64,000 bases of DNA from Mycolicibacterium austroafricanum. Lineage in GTDB: Bacteria > Actinomycetota > Actinomycetes > Mycobacteriales > Mycobacteriaceae. A program made the position numbers and the translations under genes. Below the pieces are notes generated by a model that was not told the origin of the DNA, made no database searches, and was given only the letters and a program-made list of their open reading frames with translations. This document shows positions 25,241 through 34,721 of the stretch, piece after piece. How positions within the stretch are numbered: the first letter of the stretch is position 1; each line of letters starts with the position of its first letter. Location of the stretch: the NCBI RefSeq assembly GCF_000612725.1, contig NZ_HG964463.1, forward strand, positions 1-64,000, given 5' to 3'.

Positions 25241-27763
25241 TCACGGCGCTCCCGGCACATCGACTACCCAGCGGCGCTTGCCGCAGTCGTAGATCCGGTG
25301 CAAGCCGTTGGCGGCTGCCAGCTCACGCTCAGACATCGCCGGGTTGAAAGACAGCGCGGGGTCGCGACGGAAGCGATCGCGCCGGTATCCGAACTTGTGC
25401 TGGCGCTCGGCCCCCACGACATAGCAGTAGTCCGGAGGAAGTTCGGCGTCGAGGCGGAATCCTGTGCGCTGGTAGACGTCTCCGTCACTGTAGGCCGTGT
25501 CGGAGAACGTGACGATGCGTCCTCCGCCGCAGGCGCCAACACGTGCACGCAGGTGCGCAGCAAGCTTGCCGAATCCGCCTGGCACCCTGCACGACGTCGC
25601 GTACCTGTCGATCCGGAATCTGTCGCCACTGCGGGTCGTGGTCAGGAGCGCGACAAGCGCCCCGTCGGGGGCGATGAGGCCGTCGTGATACGTCCCCCTG
25701 ACCGCCCCCAAGAGGTGATTGGCGTCCAGAAACTCAGCTGCCTGCGCCCATGGCACCGGCGCCGCTGTGCACTGTCGCGCGCCGATCCGCGGCGTACGGT
25801 CGACGCCGAGCACGCTGCTGATCTGCCGCTGCACGATCTCGCGCCGCAGGGCCCAGTCGTCTTCCCACACATGAATCAGTCGCAGTCCGGCGGCCCGCGC
25901 ATCCTCAGTCTTCTGCAGGTGATAGCCCGCGGTTTTACCCGCTGCGTCACTGTGCCAATACAGGCCGTTGAACTCGAAAGCGACCCCGTGCCCGGGCACC
26001 ACCACGTCCAGCTCGTGAATCCCGGCGATGGTGCGCACGCCCGTATCCACTATCGCTCCGGGAACGCAGCTGCGGATGAAGTCAGCAAGCGCGGTCTCGG
26101 CTGCCGATGAGAAGGTCGGGGCGACACACTGCGGGCAGCCGCGACCGCGTGTTCTTTCCGAAACGGCGACACTCCATGCGTGTCCCCGGGAGCACACCCA
26201 GGTGACGCGTCGCTTGCTGCTCACCGTCACTTCCTGGGGCGACAGGTCATTGTCGGGGCCCCACTGGGCGGCGATGTCAGGCCGCCGAGACGCCAGATCG
26301 TTGAAGCCCACCTGGACACGCTTGCCGGCGCAGTACGGGCACCCTTGACCTCCGAGTGCCCGGTCGGCGACGCGCATAGACCATTGATTGGTGCACCGGT
26401 CGCAGAGCCATGTGGCGACGCGATTGCTGCCGCACGTCACCGCGGAGGGCGCACCGGCGTTTCCGGGTGCCCACTGCGCGGCGAGGTCCGGTTGCAGGGT
26501 GGCCAGATCGTTGACGCCGATGAGAAGTTCGCGCCCAGAGCACACACGGCATTCCGCGCCGACGATCCGGTCCCGGATCGTGGCGTGCCACACATGTCCG
26601 TGCTCGCACACCCACGCGTAGCGCCGGTTACCGCGCGTCCCCACCGCTGTCGGGCCGACGCCATTGGCCGGAGACCACTGCTGTGCCAGCTCCGGATGCA
26701 TCGTGGCGAGGTCGTTGGTTCCGACCACGAGACGATCTCCGGCACACACCGGGCAGCGGCCGTTACTGCTGACCACCCGGGCCACGGTGTCTTCCCACCG
26801 GTGGTCGTGTTCGCATCGCCATATCGCGCGCGTGCTTGATCGCGACGAAACTTCGCCGGCTGTACACCTGTTGTCGGGGTGCCACTGCGTAGCGATGTCC
26901 GGCCGGATGGTGGCCAGGTCGCTTTCACCGGGCAGGAATCGGTTGCCCGAGCAGTGCGGACAGCCGCTGCCTCCCGCGGTCCGCGCATAGATGCGGGCCA
27001 TCCACGGTTGCCCGGGATGTGCCGGGCAGTCCCACAGCACCTGTGCGCGACTGCCGGGCATGAACGCTGATGGGTCTTCGCGGTTGTGCGAGCTCCATTG
27101 CGCGGCGAGATCTGGCCGCAGCGTTGCCAGATCGTTGAAACCGGCGAGCAGCCGGCGGTGGGCGCAGTACGGGCAGCCAGAGCCCGCAGCGACGCGATGT
27201 ACCGGCGCGGTCCAGTCATGGCCGAGCGCGCAGCGCCAACGTACCGCCAACGTGCTCCGCGCGGTCACCGTGCGGGGGTCGGCGGCGTTGGCGGGGTGCC
27301 ACTGCGCCGCGAGTTCAGCGATGTCGTGCACGCAGTCCGCCAGACTTTCGGTGGGACACTGGCGACACCTCCCGCCCGCTGCGACGTGGCTGACCGTTGC
27401 TGTCCACCGGTGTCCGGACGAGCACACCCACTGTGCGCGCACCGCGGAATGCCGGGTGAGTGTGGTCGGGTCAACCGCGTTGGTGTCGTCCCATATCGCC
27501 TCCAGCTGCGGGTGTGTGGTGAACAGGTCGTTGAAACCCGCGAGTACCCGCTTCCCCGCGCAGTACGGGCAGCCGTTCCCGCGTGCCCGACTGTCGACAC
27601 GCGCGCTCCATACGTGGCTGGCGTGGGTCGGGCACTGCCAGGTGGCCACGTATCGGCTCCCCGCGGTGATCGCGTCAACGGTCCGGTCGTTGCCCGGGTG
27701 CCACTGCGCCGCCAGCACAGGGTGCGACTGCGCGAGTGTCTTTGTTGTCCGTGTTCCCGCCAT
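25241..27763 (-). CDS. Tandem zinc-ribbon protein with Vsr/EDxHD-like endonuclease domain
   Basis: An 840-aa protein. Residues 1-560 hold eight ~65-residue modules. Each has a HP-x-L-x-x-QW-x-P-x-N segment, a W-x-C-x4-H-x-W half and a G-C-P-x-C-(A/S)-G-(K/N)-R half, i.e. treble-clef zinc ribbons of the DUF4379 kind. Residues ~565-690 form a Vsr-like restriction/homing endonuclease fold (ELDVVVPGHGVAFEFNGLYWHS, YHLQKTEDARAAGLRLIHVWEDDW). A C-terminal domain (LLGAVRGTYHDGLIAPDGALVALL...YCYVVGAERQHKFGYR) follows. The modular zinc array could read DNA while the nuclease cuts it. Homing, defence or invasion of other elements are all possible. It is monocistronic, convergent with the P450 gene. Confidence 0.85.
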   Translation of the reverse strand: MAGTRTTKTLAQSHPVLAAQWHPGNDRTVDAITAGSRYVATWQCPTHASHVWSARVDSRARGNGCPYCAGKRVLAGFNDLFTTHPQLEAIWDDTNAVDPTTLTRHSAVRAQWVCSSGHRWTATVSHVAAGGRCRQCPTESLADCVHDIAELAAQWHPANAADPRTVTARSTLAVRWRCALGHDWTAPVHRVAAGSGCPYCAHRRLLAGFNDLATLRPDLAAQWSSHNREDPSAFMPGSRAQVLWDCPAHPGQPWMARIYARTAGGSGCPHCSGNRFLPGESDLATIRPDIATQWHPDNRCTAGEVSSRSSTRAIWRCEHDHRWEDTVARVVSSNGRCPVCAGDRLVVGTNDLATMHPELAQQWSPANGVGPTAVGTRGNRRYAWVCEHGHVWHATIRDRIVGAECRVCSGRELLIGVNDLATLQPDLAAQWAPGNAGAPSAVTCGSNRVATWLCDRCTNQWSMRVADRALGGQGCPYCAGKRVQVGFNDLASRRPDIAAQWGPDNDLSPQEVTVSSKRRVTWVCSRGHAWSVAVSERTRGRGCPQCVAPTFSSAAETALADFIRSCVPGAIVDTGVRTIAGIHELDVVVPGHGVAFEFNGLYWHSDAAGKTAGYHLQKTEDARAAGLRLIHVWEDDWALRREIVQRQISSVLGVDRTPRIGARQCTAAPVPWAQAAEFLDANHLLGAVRGTYHDGLIAPDGALVALLTTTRSGDRFRIDRYATSCRVPGGFGKLAAHLRARVGACGGGRIVTFSDTAYSDGDVYQRTGFRLDAELPPDYCYVVGAERQHKFGYRRDRFRRDPALSFNPAMSERELAAANGLHRIYDCGKRRWVVDVPGAP

Positions 27764-27914
27764 CAGCGTGCCCCGAACCTTTCAGGACGCAGCAAACTGC
27801 ACCTGCACCGGGAGCTGCCGAAGCACTTGTGGCCGCCACGGCGGCGCCAAAAGGTGTGGGTCGGCGCCGCCGCCGCTCTCGAGCGGGTGCCCGGCAAACG
27901 CTGGGCGGTCAAGA

Positions 27915-29732
27915 TCAGGCCACGTGCGTAATCCCGAAACCTTTCAGGATGTTGGCGCACGCACCGAGAATGTCGTCGGAGGTCAGTTCCAGGAACTGTT
28001 CGTCGGTCAGGGATGAAAGATCGGCTCCGCCGCCCATGAGGCGACGTGATGACAGACCCTGCGCCTGCTCGAAAACGTTGCGAGCGAAGCGCCCGTTGCC
28101 GGCCACGTCGAGCACCCGCTGACCGCGCTGATCGGTCCCCCACATCACGTCGATGATCTGCTTGAACCTGCCTTCGACCGCTTGGTCGACGGTGCGGCCC
28201 TCCCTGCGTGCCATCCCGGTCAGAATGCGCCACATCTCCTCCGGGCTGTAGGTGGCAAAGGACAGCGAGTATGCGAACCGTGACTTGAGACCGGGGTTCT
28301 CGCCCAGGAACCGCTCGATCGGCGCCTCATAGCCAGCGATGATAACAATCAGATCATCGCGATGGTTGTCCATGTACTCCAATAGCGTCGTCAGCGCCTC
28401 GGAACCAAACGGGTCAGCCTGCCCGCCGCGATCCTGTACCAGCTCGTAGGCCTCGTCGATGAAGATGACTCCGCCGCGCGCTTCCGTGAGCTTGGCCAGA
28501 GTTTTCTTCGCCGACTCGCCCTCTACGGCACCAATCATCGCGGCGCGGTTGGCTGAGACCAGCGTGTGGGTGCGGATGACGCCCAGGCCGTAGTAGAGGC
28601 GCACGATCAGGTTGGCGATGGTGGTCTTGCCCGTTCCCGGCGGGCCTTTGAAGATCAGGTGTCGAGTCTTGGCTTTGACGCTCATCCCGCGGCGGCGCTG
28701 TTCGTTCTCGAACATGATCTCCGAACTGAGGGTGCGCATCTGCTCTTTGATGCCGTCCATGCCGTCCATGTCTTCCAGCTCGGCGAGTGCACCGTTGAGC
28801 ACTTCCTGGCGGTCGGACTGTGATGCCTGGCGCTGAAAGTCAGCGATGTCGGGTTCAGTGTCGGGGTCCCAGAAGCTGGTACGCGCGGCGATCACGTCCG
28901 GCGCCGAGACGCGCATGCGCACGCTCTTGTTGCGGATCGCATCCTGGAGTCCGGGCAGCGTGGCGTATTGCATTCCTCCGGCGAGCGCCTTCTGCGCGGA
29001 CTCCTCGTCGCCGTCGGTGCGATAGGACAGACCCAGCTGCAGGCTCGCCCAGGCCGACACAGCTGAGAAGTTGGCCGCCAACGCGTACTTGAGCTTGGCC
29101 TGGCCAGCGTCGTGGGAGCCCAGGTGCGCCAGCGCCGCTCCACCCAGCGCGTTGCCCAGTGCGGCCAGCACCTGCTCCAGTTCATCCGTGCCGGCCGCGG
29201 TGGTCAGCGCTGCGCTGGAGGAGATCAAGTCCTCCCAGCGCTGTGTGCGGTAGTACAGCAGGCATTCCACCGCGGCGATCTCTTTGGTGGTGACCGACGT
29301 GTTTGCGCTGCGGGTAACGCGTTCGCGGCCGGCGGCGTCGAGTTCGTGACGCGCCAGGTCGTAGTGACCGCCCTCGACCAACACGCTGGCATAGGCGGCA
29401 CGGACCTGTCCCCGGGTGACCAACGGCAACACGACGGGCACCAGCGGCATCTGCCATGTGGTGGTGAACCAGTCCTCTACCTGGGTCGCATCGATCGCAG
29501 TGACCATCTCGTCGAAGCTGCCCAGCGCATCGCGGATCCGGGTGATTTCGGCAACGCTGCTGTGTCCGCCTTTCGCGCTGACGCGCGAGAACGACAATGC
29601 GCGGTGCAGGTCGCACTGATCGGGCCATTCCTCGGTTGCATACTGCAGATCGCGGTCGGCCACGACGTAGTTCCGGTTGACCAGCGCGCTGATGGCACTT
29701 TCGAGGTACTGCTTGGATTGGGTGGGGATCAC
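27915..29732 (-). CDS. eccA: ESX AAA+ ATPase EccA-like
   Basis: A 605-aa protein. An N-terminal helical TPR-like region (1-290) precedes a CbxX/CfqX-type AAA+ domain with Walker A GPPGTGKT (363-370), Walker B VIFIDEAY (422-429) and a downstream ENPGLKSRFA arginine-finger region. Length and order match EccA, the cytosolic ATPase that helps release or recycle substrate-chaperone complexes in ESX systems. It lies 20 kb from eccD on the same strand with two membrane protein genes before it, so the ESX genes of this element are split into at least two clusters. The 151-bp gap to the zinc-ribbon gene shows nothing notable. Confidence 0.88.
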   Translation of the reverse strand: MIPTQSKQYLESAISALVNRNYVVADRDLQYATEEWPDQCDLHRALSFSRVSAKGGHSSVAEITRIRDALGSFDEMVTAIDATQVEDWFTTTWQMPLVPVVLPLVTRGQVRAAYASVLVEGGHYDLARHELDAAGRERVTRSANTSVTTKEIAAVECLLYYRTQRWEDLISSSAALTTAAGTDELEQVLAALGNALGGAALAHLGSHDAGQAKLKYALAANFSAVSAWASLQLGLSYRTDGDEESAQKALAGGMQYATLPGLQDAIRNKSVRMRVSAPDVIAARTSFWDPDTEPDIADFQRQASQSDRQEVLNGALAELEDMDGMDGIKEQMRTLSSEIMFENEQRRRGMSVKAKTRHLIFKGPPGTGKTTIANLIVRLYYGLGVIRTHTLVSANRAAMIGAVEGESAKKTLAKLTEARGGVIFIDEAYELVQDRGGQADPFGSEALTTLLEYMDNHRDDLIVIIAGYEAPIERFLGENPGLKSRFAYSLSFATYSPEEMWRILTGMARREGRTVDQAVEGRFKQIIDVMWGTDQRGQRVLDVAGNGRFARNVFEQAQGLSSRRLMGGGADLSSLTDEQFLELTSDDILGACANILKGFGITHVA

Positions 29733-29844
29733 GGCGGAGATGTCCTTTCGAGAACAGGCACCGGAGGCAGGTGAAGCGGGGTCGCCGACATGATGTTGGT
29801 CGGTGCGACCAGCCGGCGTGCGCGGCGCGAAACCGCCGCAGAGG

Positions 29845-30054
29845 CTACGGCGCGAACACCTGTACGGGCAGCAGCTGATCGGGTGAAGTTACCGTTCCCG
29901 ACAAGCTCGCGAGCGCGGCGAAGACACCGAGATGATCGGCGCACGCGATCATCGTCCAGACGAGCAGCAAGATGAGAGAGCCGCGCCGTAAACCGCGCGG
30001 TGTGAACAGCCTCCACAGCAGACGCACCGGGGTTGCTATCCGGTCGGGCCGCAC
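29845..30054 (-). CDS. Small membrane protein, 69 aa
   Basis: A short protein with one long hydrophobic segment (SLILLLVWTMIACADHLGVFAALASL) after a basic N terminus (RLLWRLFTPRGLRRG), which favours the N-in topology. It overlaps the end of the 540-aa gene by 19 bp and precedes eccA by 112 bp on the same strand, so it probably belongs to that operon. No family recognised; a small accessory subunit of the secretion machine is a guess from position. Confidence 0.5.
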   Translation of the reverse strand: MRPDRIATPVRLLWRLFTPRGLRRGSLILLLVWTMIACADHLGVFAALASLSGTVTSPDQLLPVQVFAP

Positions 30055-31658
30055 AGGCCGCTGCCCGGATCGACCGGGTAGCCCATGATTTTGATCGAGC
30101 CGATGGCCGTGAATTCGTCGACCTTGGCCGACTCGTCCGCTTTCGACCCGAAGTCGTCAGACTTGCTCTCGCCCATCGGCGGCCGCATCGAGCTTGTGAT
30201 GGTGGCCGACATCTCCTGGGTGATGACGTTCGGAACTTTCATCGTGACGCCGGTGCGCGTCGGCACGATCGGCGCCTGGGGGTACACGGCGCCGCCCAGC
30301 CGCCACGATATTGATGCCACGAGACGATGGCGCACCCACTCGTCACGGCCGTCCGGCGCCACGAAATTCCACCCCGGCACGACCGTGATCGAGGTGATCA
30401 CTACGGGGCAGGCGAAGCTGATGTTCAAGACGTTGAGATCTAATCCGTTGATGCGCATGCACACCCATGCCCTGGTCCGGTCGCCGCTGAAGGGGGCCAC
30501 GGCGTCACTGTCGTTCCCGCACGACGCGCTGACTTGCGCCGGGATCAGCACGGCCTCTTTCGCCGTCGGCGGCGGAACGTCATTGGCCGCCGGCGGCGGG
30601 GCCACCTGCACCGCCGGCTCCGGCGGACGGCCGCGGCCGGTCACCATGAACGACGCGACGATGGCGACCACGAGCAGGACTGCGCCCGCCGCGATGACTG
30701 CGATCCTGAGTGGTCGGCCGCCGAACCAGTCGCGCACCCGCTGCGGGGACAGCACGTCACCGATCCGCGCGAACACCGAGGCACGCGGCTGCGGCTCCGG
30801 TGCGTCGAAATGGTCGGGCGGGGCCGTCGCATGCTGGGACGGCGCAGGTTCGGTGTCGTCGTCGACCTGCGGGGGTGAATGGAGCGGGCGATAGTCGGCG
30901 TCGTCCGCCGCTGAGTGCGGGTCCTCTTCGGCGACGACCTCCGGCGCGTCACCCCACGGGGATGCCGGGACCGGATCGCGCTCCCACCGCGCAGGTCGCG
31001 GATGCTGCGGGCCGTCGCATGCACCCGCGGCGCCGGCGTCACCGGGATCGTCGAATTCTTCGTCGCTGCCGGGGATGTCACCGTCACCCGGCCAGCCGAG
31101 ATCGTCGAGCCCGTCGGCGTTGACCACCGCCGGATCGGCGGGTTCGTCATAGACATAGCCCACCGGTGCCTGATCGGATGCAGGTACACGATCGTCGACG
31201 GAGGTGTTGTCGCCGGCCGGCACTACGGTGCCGGGGTGATCTGCGGGAGGGTCGACGACCCAGGGGGGCACGGGTGTCGCCGGAGTTGGATCTGGCGCGT
31301 GGTCCTCCTCGTCGGTGAGCAGGAACCGGGAGTCAGTGCGGTGGGTCGCGGATTCGACGGGAATTCCTGCGTCATCGTCGAATCCGGTGAACGAAGTGTC
31401 GGTGTCGGCGTCGAGGAACTGCTGCAGGTGCGCGGGCGCCGCGGGTGCGCGCGGCGGCCTTTTCTCCTCGGCGATCGCGACGTTGGCGTCCTCGGCGGCG
31501 GCTGAGGCGACCTCGGCCCACGCGCCGACGGCTGCGGCCACATCACCATCGAGCCCCGCTGTGGCCGACGGAATGGATTCTCGCGCAGCTGTGGAGATGC
31601 GCAGCGCTTCGGCATCCGGCCGGCGCTGACTGGCGATAAGTGTCTCGACGATGCCCAC
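30036..31658 (-). CDS. Single-pass membrane protein with long acidic cytoplasmic region
   Basis: A 540-aa protein. Residues 1-310 are acidic and low in complexity (rich in D, P and A). A single transmembrane helix near 317-340 (PLRIAVIAAGAVLLVVAIVASFMV) is followed by a proline linker and a ~170-residue folded outer domain with three cysteines (ASCGNDSD, WVCMRINGLD, FACPVV). The topology recalls EccB-like or conjugation proteins, but no repeat of EccB is seen and I do not claim that. It heads the operon containing eccA. The 159-bp region upstream is shared with the divergent TcpC-like gene of the T4SS cluster. Confidence 0.65.
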   Translation of the reverse strand: MGIVETLIASQRRPDAEALRISTAARESIPSATAGLDGDVAAAVGAWAEVASAAAEDANVAIAEEKRPPRAPAAPAHLQQFLDADTDTSFTGFDDDAGIPVESATHRTDSRFLLTDEEDHAPDPTPATPVPPWVVDPPADHPGTVVPAGDNTSVDDRVPASDQAPVGYVYDEPADPAVVNADGLDDLGWPGDGDIPGSDEEFDDPGDAGAAGACDGPQHPRPARWERDPVPASPWGDAPEVVAEEDPHSAADDADYRPLHSPPQVDDDTEPAPSQHATAPPDHFDAPEPQPRASVFARIGDVLSPQRVRDWFGGRPLRIAVIAAGAVLLVVAIVASFMVTGRGRPPEPAVQVAPPPAANDVPPPTAKEAVLIPAQVSASCGNDSDAVAPFSGDRTRAWVCMRINGLDLNVLNISFACPVVITSITVVPGWNFVAPDGRDEWVRHRLVASISWRLGGAVYPQAPIVPTRTGVTMKVPNVITQEMSATITSSMRPPMGESKSDDFGSKADESAKVDEFTAIGSIKIMGYPVDPGSGLCGPTG

Positions 31659-31817
31659 GATCGACCTCCGTTGTGTTCTGTCCTGCCTGGTGGCGGGCCG
31701 CGCCGCGAAGCGCCGACCCTGCCGGGGCGCGGCTACCTTATCCGCGTCCCGATCGCGTCAGACGGGCACGGCGCGGCCCACGGTGGGCTGTCGCACCGGA
31801 CAGAAACGAGGAGCGAG

Positions 31818-32732
31818 ATGTCGAGTCTGGGGAAGCTGACCCGCCCCTCACAGTGGAAGCCGAAGGCGCGCGAACGCGCACTGGTGTTCACGATGATCAG
31901 CGGCCCGCTGGCGCTGCTGATGGTGATGGCGACGGTGGTGCTGACGGCAGTGATCCTGACGCGCCTACCCAAGCCCGTCGATACGTTCGACGCGATCACC
32001 GACGTCACACGGGTGCAGAACTACGCGCGAAACTCGCTCCTGCTGTGGATGGGTGGATCCACGCAGGCACAGACGCCGCTGATGGCCCGTTCCTCAGCTG
32101 CGCAGAACATCGAACTGTCACCGGTTCCGTTCGAAGTGCGGTCCATCGACGCGTCTGACATTGTGCGCTGGCAGGGCTATGACGCGGTGCTGTGGCAGGC
32201 AACGTTCGCGGTCACGTTCGTGTCCCCCGGTTCCAGCAGCGCGCAGATCAGCCGGTACATGGTGACGGTGCTCGATCGTGACGGGGACTACCAGTTGCTC
32301 ATCTGGCCGTCAATCGTCAACGTCGACACTCAACCGTTCAAGGTGGCTACCAAGTACACGAATCCGGTGGACTCCAGTGGGCCGCTTGGTCAGTCTCTGG
32401 ACCGTTTTGTGTCCGCATACCTGGCGTCGGAGGACGGGTCCACGTCGATGGGACAATACGTCTCTGCCAAGTTCGTGGGATCGGCAATCAGCGACAGCCC
32501 GTACAGCCGCGCGGAGATCCAGTCGATCAAGGCTTCTGCGGATACGCCGATGCCGGCCAAGCCAGAACCGGGAACCGAGCTGAAAGTTCTGGTGACCGTG
32601 AAAGCTTCCGCGGCGATCGAAACCTGGTCGGTGATGCAGCTGGCGTTGCGGGTGTCGCTGGGAGCCAACAACGTGTGGCTTGTCGACGGCATCGACGCAC
32701 CAATCGGATGGGGTGCCATCACCGAGCGGTGA
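31818..32732 (+). CDS. Conjugation protein, TcpC/VirB8-like
   Basis: A 304-aa protein: a short cytoplasmic stretch, one transmembrane helix (about 22-50, ALVFTMISGPLALLMVMATVVLTAVIL) and two consecutive alpha/beta domains outside. This is the TcpC arrangement of Gram-positive conjugative elements, structurally like VirB8, which organises the T4SS at the membrane. GAGGAGCG directly before the ATG at 31818 sets the start. It opens the T4SS region and is divergent from the eccA operon, so both could share control. Confidence 0.75.
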   Translation: MSSLGKLTRPSQWKPKARERALVFTMISGPLALLMVMATVVLTAVILTRLPKPVDTFDAITDVTRVQNYARNSLLLWMGGSTQAQTPLMARSSAAQNIELSPVPFEVRSIDASDIVRWQGYDAVLWQATFAVTFVSPGSSSAQISRYMVTVLDRDGDYQLLIWPSIVNVDTQPFKVATKYTNPVDSSGPLGQSLDRFVSAYLASEDGSTSMGQYVSAKFVGSAISDSPYSRAEIQSIKASADTPMPAKPEPGTELKVLVTVKASAAIETWSVMQLALRVSLGANNVWLVDGIDAPIGWGAITER

Positions 32733-32765
32733 TGTGGCCGAACACAGGAATTGTTGCCGAAGCCC

Positions 32766-32797
32766 GAAAACTTCACTACACTAGTTGTAGTTAAGTT
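32766..32797 (+). promoter_or_regulatory. Palindromic operator/promoter, copy B
   Basis: ACTACACTAGTTGTAGT (32775-32791) is an inverted repeat with 6-bp outer arms. The surrounding 32 bp match 9590-9621 at about 27 positions. It lies 41 bp ahead of the 32832 start codon, again with a good ribosome site in between. Confidence 0.7.
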
Positions 32798-32831
32798 TCT
32801 ACGCATCGCTCAGGAAAGGGGCGCACACCAG

Positions 32832-33107
32832 ATGGACACCGAACTGCGCACCTACTTGCGCGATCTCACAACCGGCGAGTGGATCACCTACACCCCCGAC
32901 GTCTGGCTCGGTCAGTACCAGGCGCGCATCGACGATGCGCTCGTGCGTCACGGGCACACGGTGGGAGGATCGTTCGCGATCACCGGTAGCCCCGAGACCG
33001 GGCGCATGACCGTCTGCGCTGTCGACGGAGTGGTGGTGCTCGATTTCGATTGGCACACCATGACCATCGAGCAGGCCCGGGCTCAGCAGAACCGCCACAG
33101 CCTGTGA
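32832..33107 (+). CDS. Hypothetical protein, 91 aa
   Basis: A small soluble protein (TYLRDLTTGEWITYTPDVWLGQYQARIDDALVRHGHTVGGSFAITG) with an even mix of helix and strand. AGGAAAGG lies about 13 bp before the ATG at 32832. Its promoter region carries the same palindrome as the HTH gene at 9645, so it may be part of the same regulon. It interrupts the T4SS cluster between the TcpC-like and VirB2/3-like genes. No family recognised. Confidence 0.6.
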   Translation: MDTELRTYLRDLTTGEWITYTPDVWLGQYQARIDDALVRHGHTVGGSFAITGSPETGRMTVCAVDGVVVLDFDWHTMTIEQARAQQNRHSL

Positions 33108-33285
33108 GTCCGCGGCGGCCGCCGTTTCCTTGCCGGTGGCCGCCGCCGGACCGACCACATCGCCTGCACGCCGCGGCGAACATCGGTCGGCGGCATCGTG
33201 GACGGGCGCATACCGACTCACCGCCGGTCGCGGGTCCCGCCGCGCCGCATCACCTCATCGTGGGAATCGACACCACAATGGCGAT

Positions 33286-33900
33286 GTGAAGCTTCTCGTC
33301 GTTGCAGATTCGGCTCACACGTGGCCGCAAGACACCGAGGGCAGATACACCCTCCAGTCGCTGGTCCAGACGTTTCGTCCCGACGCACTCATCACGCTCG
33401 GTGACTTCTCAGCGGTGCATGCCACTGTCATGGCGCACGCGGGTGCACCGTTCACCGCCGGGGTGTACGGCAATCACTGCACCCAGGACTATATGCCGAG
33501 CAACGGGATAGTGGACTTGATCGGCGATCGCACGTCGCCGGCGAGTCGAGGAACACTTCGCCTTACCGGCCACCACGCCGTCTCGACGCTGGCGGTGCAG
33601 GGCTGTGTGCGCTACAAGCCGGATGTCGACGACGTCCTCTTCACGCAGGCGGAGTACGCCGCGGCGATCGACTCGCTGGGCCCCGCTGAGCTTGTCATCA
33701 CGCACTGCCCGCCGGCCGGCGTCAACGATGCCGAAGACCCGGCTCACATGGGCATAGACGCGTTGAGGCGGTGGGTGGACCGTTACCGTCCGCGCTGGCT
33801 GATCCACGGCCACACATACGACAACCCCGAGGTGTCGCGCCACGGCGACACTGACGTGCACTACGTCCACGGTCACGCGCTGATCACTCTGCCCAGCTGA
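33286..33900 (+). CDS. Metallophosphoesterase (calcineurin-like)
   Basis: A 204-aa protein starting at GTG 33286. Metal-binding motifs in order are ADSAHTW (a variant of the usual DxH), ITLGDFSAVH (GD), GVYGNHC (GNH), VITHCPP (H) and LIHGHTY (GH). The family hydrolyses phosphoesters (proteins, nucleotides or nucleic acids). The first motif has an inserted residue, which could change metal affinity. It is flanked by a gene of unknown function on the opposite strand; cargo status is likely, substrate unknown. Confidence 0.82.
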   Translation: MKLLVVADSAHTWPQDTEGRYTLQSLVQTFRPDALITLGDFSAVHATVMAHAGAPFTAGVYGNHCTQDYMPSNGIVDLIGDRTSPASRGTLRLTGHHAVSTLAVQGCVRYKPDVDDVLFTQAEYAAAIDSLGPAELVITHCPPAGVNDAEDPAHMGIDALRRWVDRYRPRWLIHGHTYDNPEVSRHGDTDVHYVHGHALITLPS

Positions 33901-33926
33901 GTGTGGGCGTGCGTTAACGGTCCCGC

Positions 33927-34721
33927 CTAGTGCTTTCCCGGCACTGCGTCAAGTGCGTCGTCAGCGTCTTCACCTTCGTGGTCAGCCATGAACGGCCCGA
34001 TGTCACGCAGCGCGGCGATCCGCTGCACGATCGGATCGGTGATCACCTCGGCGATCTGCGAGATGCGCTGCTGGGCAGCCCTGATCCGGCCGAACTCCGC
34101 GATGTCGATGGAGGTCGTGAATGCTTCCAGGTTCTCGCGAATCACCTTGTGCATCGCCGGGCCCGTCGTGCACGCCATCAGGTCCAGACCGCGGACGCCG
34201 GCGTGGTTGCGGGAGAACTGACTCGCATCGTGTGCCACCGGCTGGCGCTGCTGCCCGTTGAGTTTCAGGTCGACGGCCCGCATCATCCCGTGCTCGATCT
34301 GATAGTCGTGCATCGCATGATGCGCGGCACCGAACTGTGCCCGCATGCGCGCAGGGTCGGTGTTGCGGAAAACGACGGTCACCGTGTCGTGTTCCTGGAC
34401 CGGAAGCGGCATGTCGTTGACCGAGAAGCCGTGGCTGGGTGAGCGGCTGGTGTCGTTGGACACCCGTCCCCAGACCACGGAGTTGCGTGTCAGGCGAACC
34501 CATCCAGCCGAGGGCACATCGACCACGCGCAGGAACGTTGAGGTGTCCGAGAGCACCCAGAGCGCGTTGGGTACATCGAGGTTGGCCCAGACTTCGCTGC
34601 CGGGCCCGAGGACTCCGAATTCGTAGAGATCGACGATCTGTGTCACTACCGACGGCCCGGCCGACGCCGGGGTGCCGGGACGAATGAAAGCGTGCACGGT
34701 GACGCCGGTTGACTGACTCAT
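33927..34721 (-). CDS. Hypothetical protein, 264 aa
   Basis: Soluble protein that I do not recognise. The first half looks beta-rich (SVVTQIVDLYEFGVLGPGSEVWANLD... GWVRLTRNSVVWGRV). The second half is helical (ARMRAQFGAAHHAMHDYQIEHGMMRAVDL, then EVITDPIVQRIAALRDIG) with an acidic end. The start at ATG 34721 has no clear ribosome site; coding character fades upstream, so a start near 34721-34751 is most likely. It is convergent with the phosphoesterase gene and lies inside the T4SS region. Confidence 0.6.
   Translation of the reverse strand: MSQSTGVTVHAFIRPGTPASAGPSVVTQIVDLYEFGVLGPGSEVWANLDVPNALWVLSDTSTFLRVVDVPSAGWVRLTRNSVVWGRVSNDTSRSPSHGFSVNDMPLPVQEHDTVTVVFRNTDPARMRAQFGAAHHAMHDYQIEHGMMRAVDLKLNGQQRQPVAHDASQFSRNHAGVRGLDLMACTTGPAMHKVIRENLEAFTTSIDIAEFGRIRAAQQRISQIAEVITDPIVQRIAALRDIGPFMADHEGEDADDALDAVPGKH

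Noticed and set aside
25241..27763. CRISPR-like or repeat array in the zinc-ribbon gene
   Set aside because: The periodicity is at protein level (zinc ribbons) with diverged DNA; no direct repeat/spacer pattern.
27774..27955. Imperfect direct repeat around CCGAACCTTTCAGGA near the end of eccA
   Set aside because: Only ~15 bp with an indel, one copy lies in the eccA coding end; compatible with chance.
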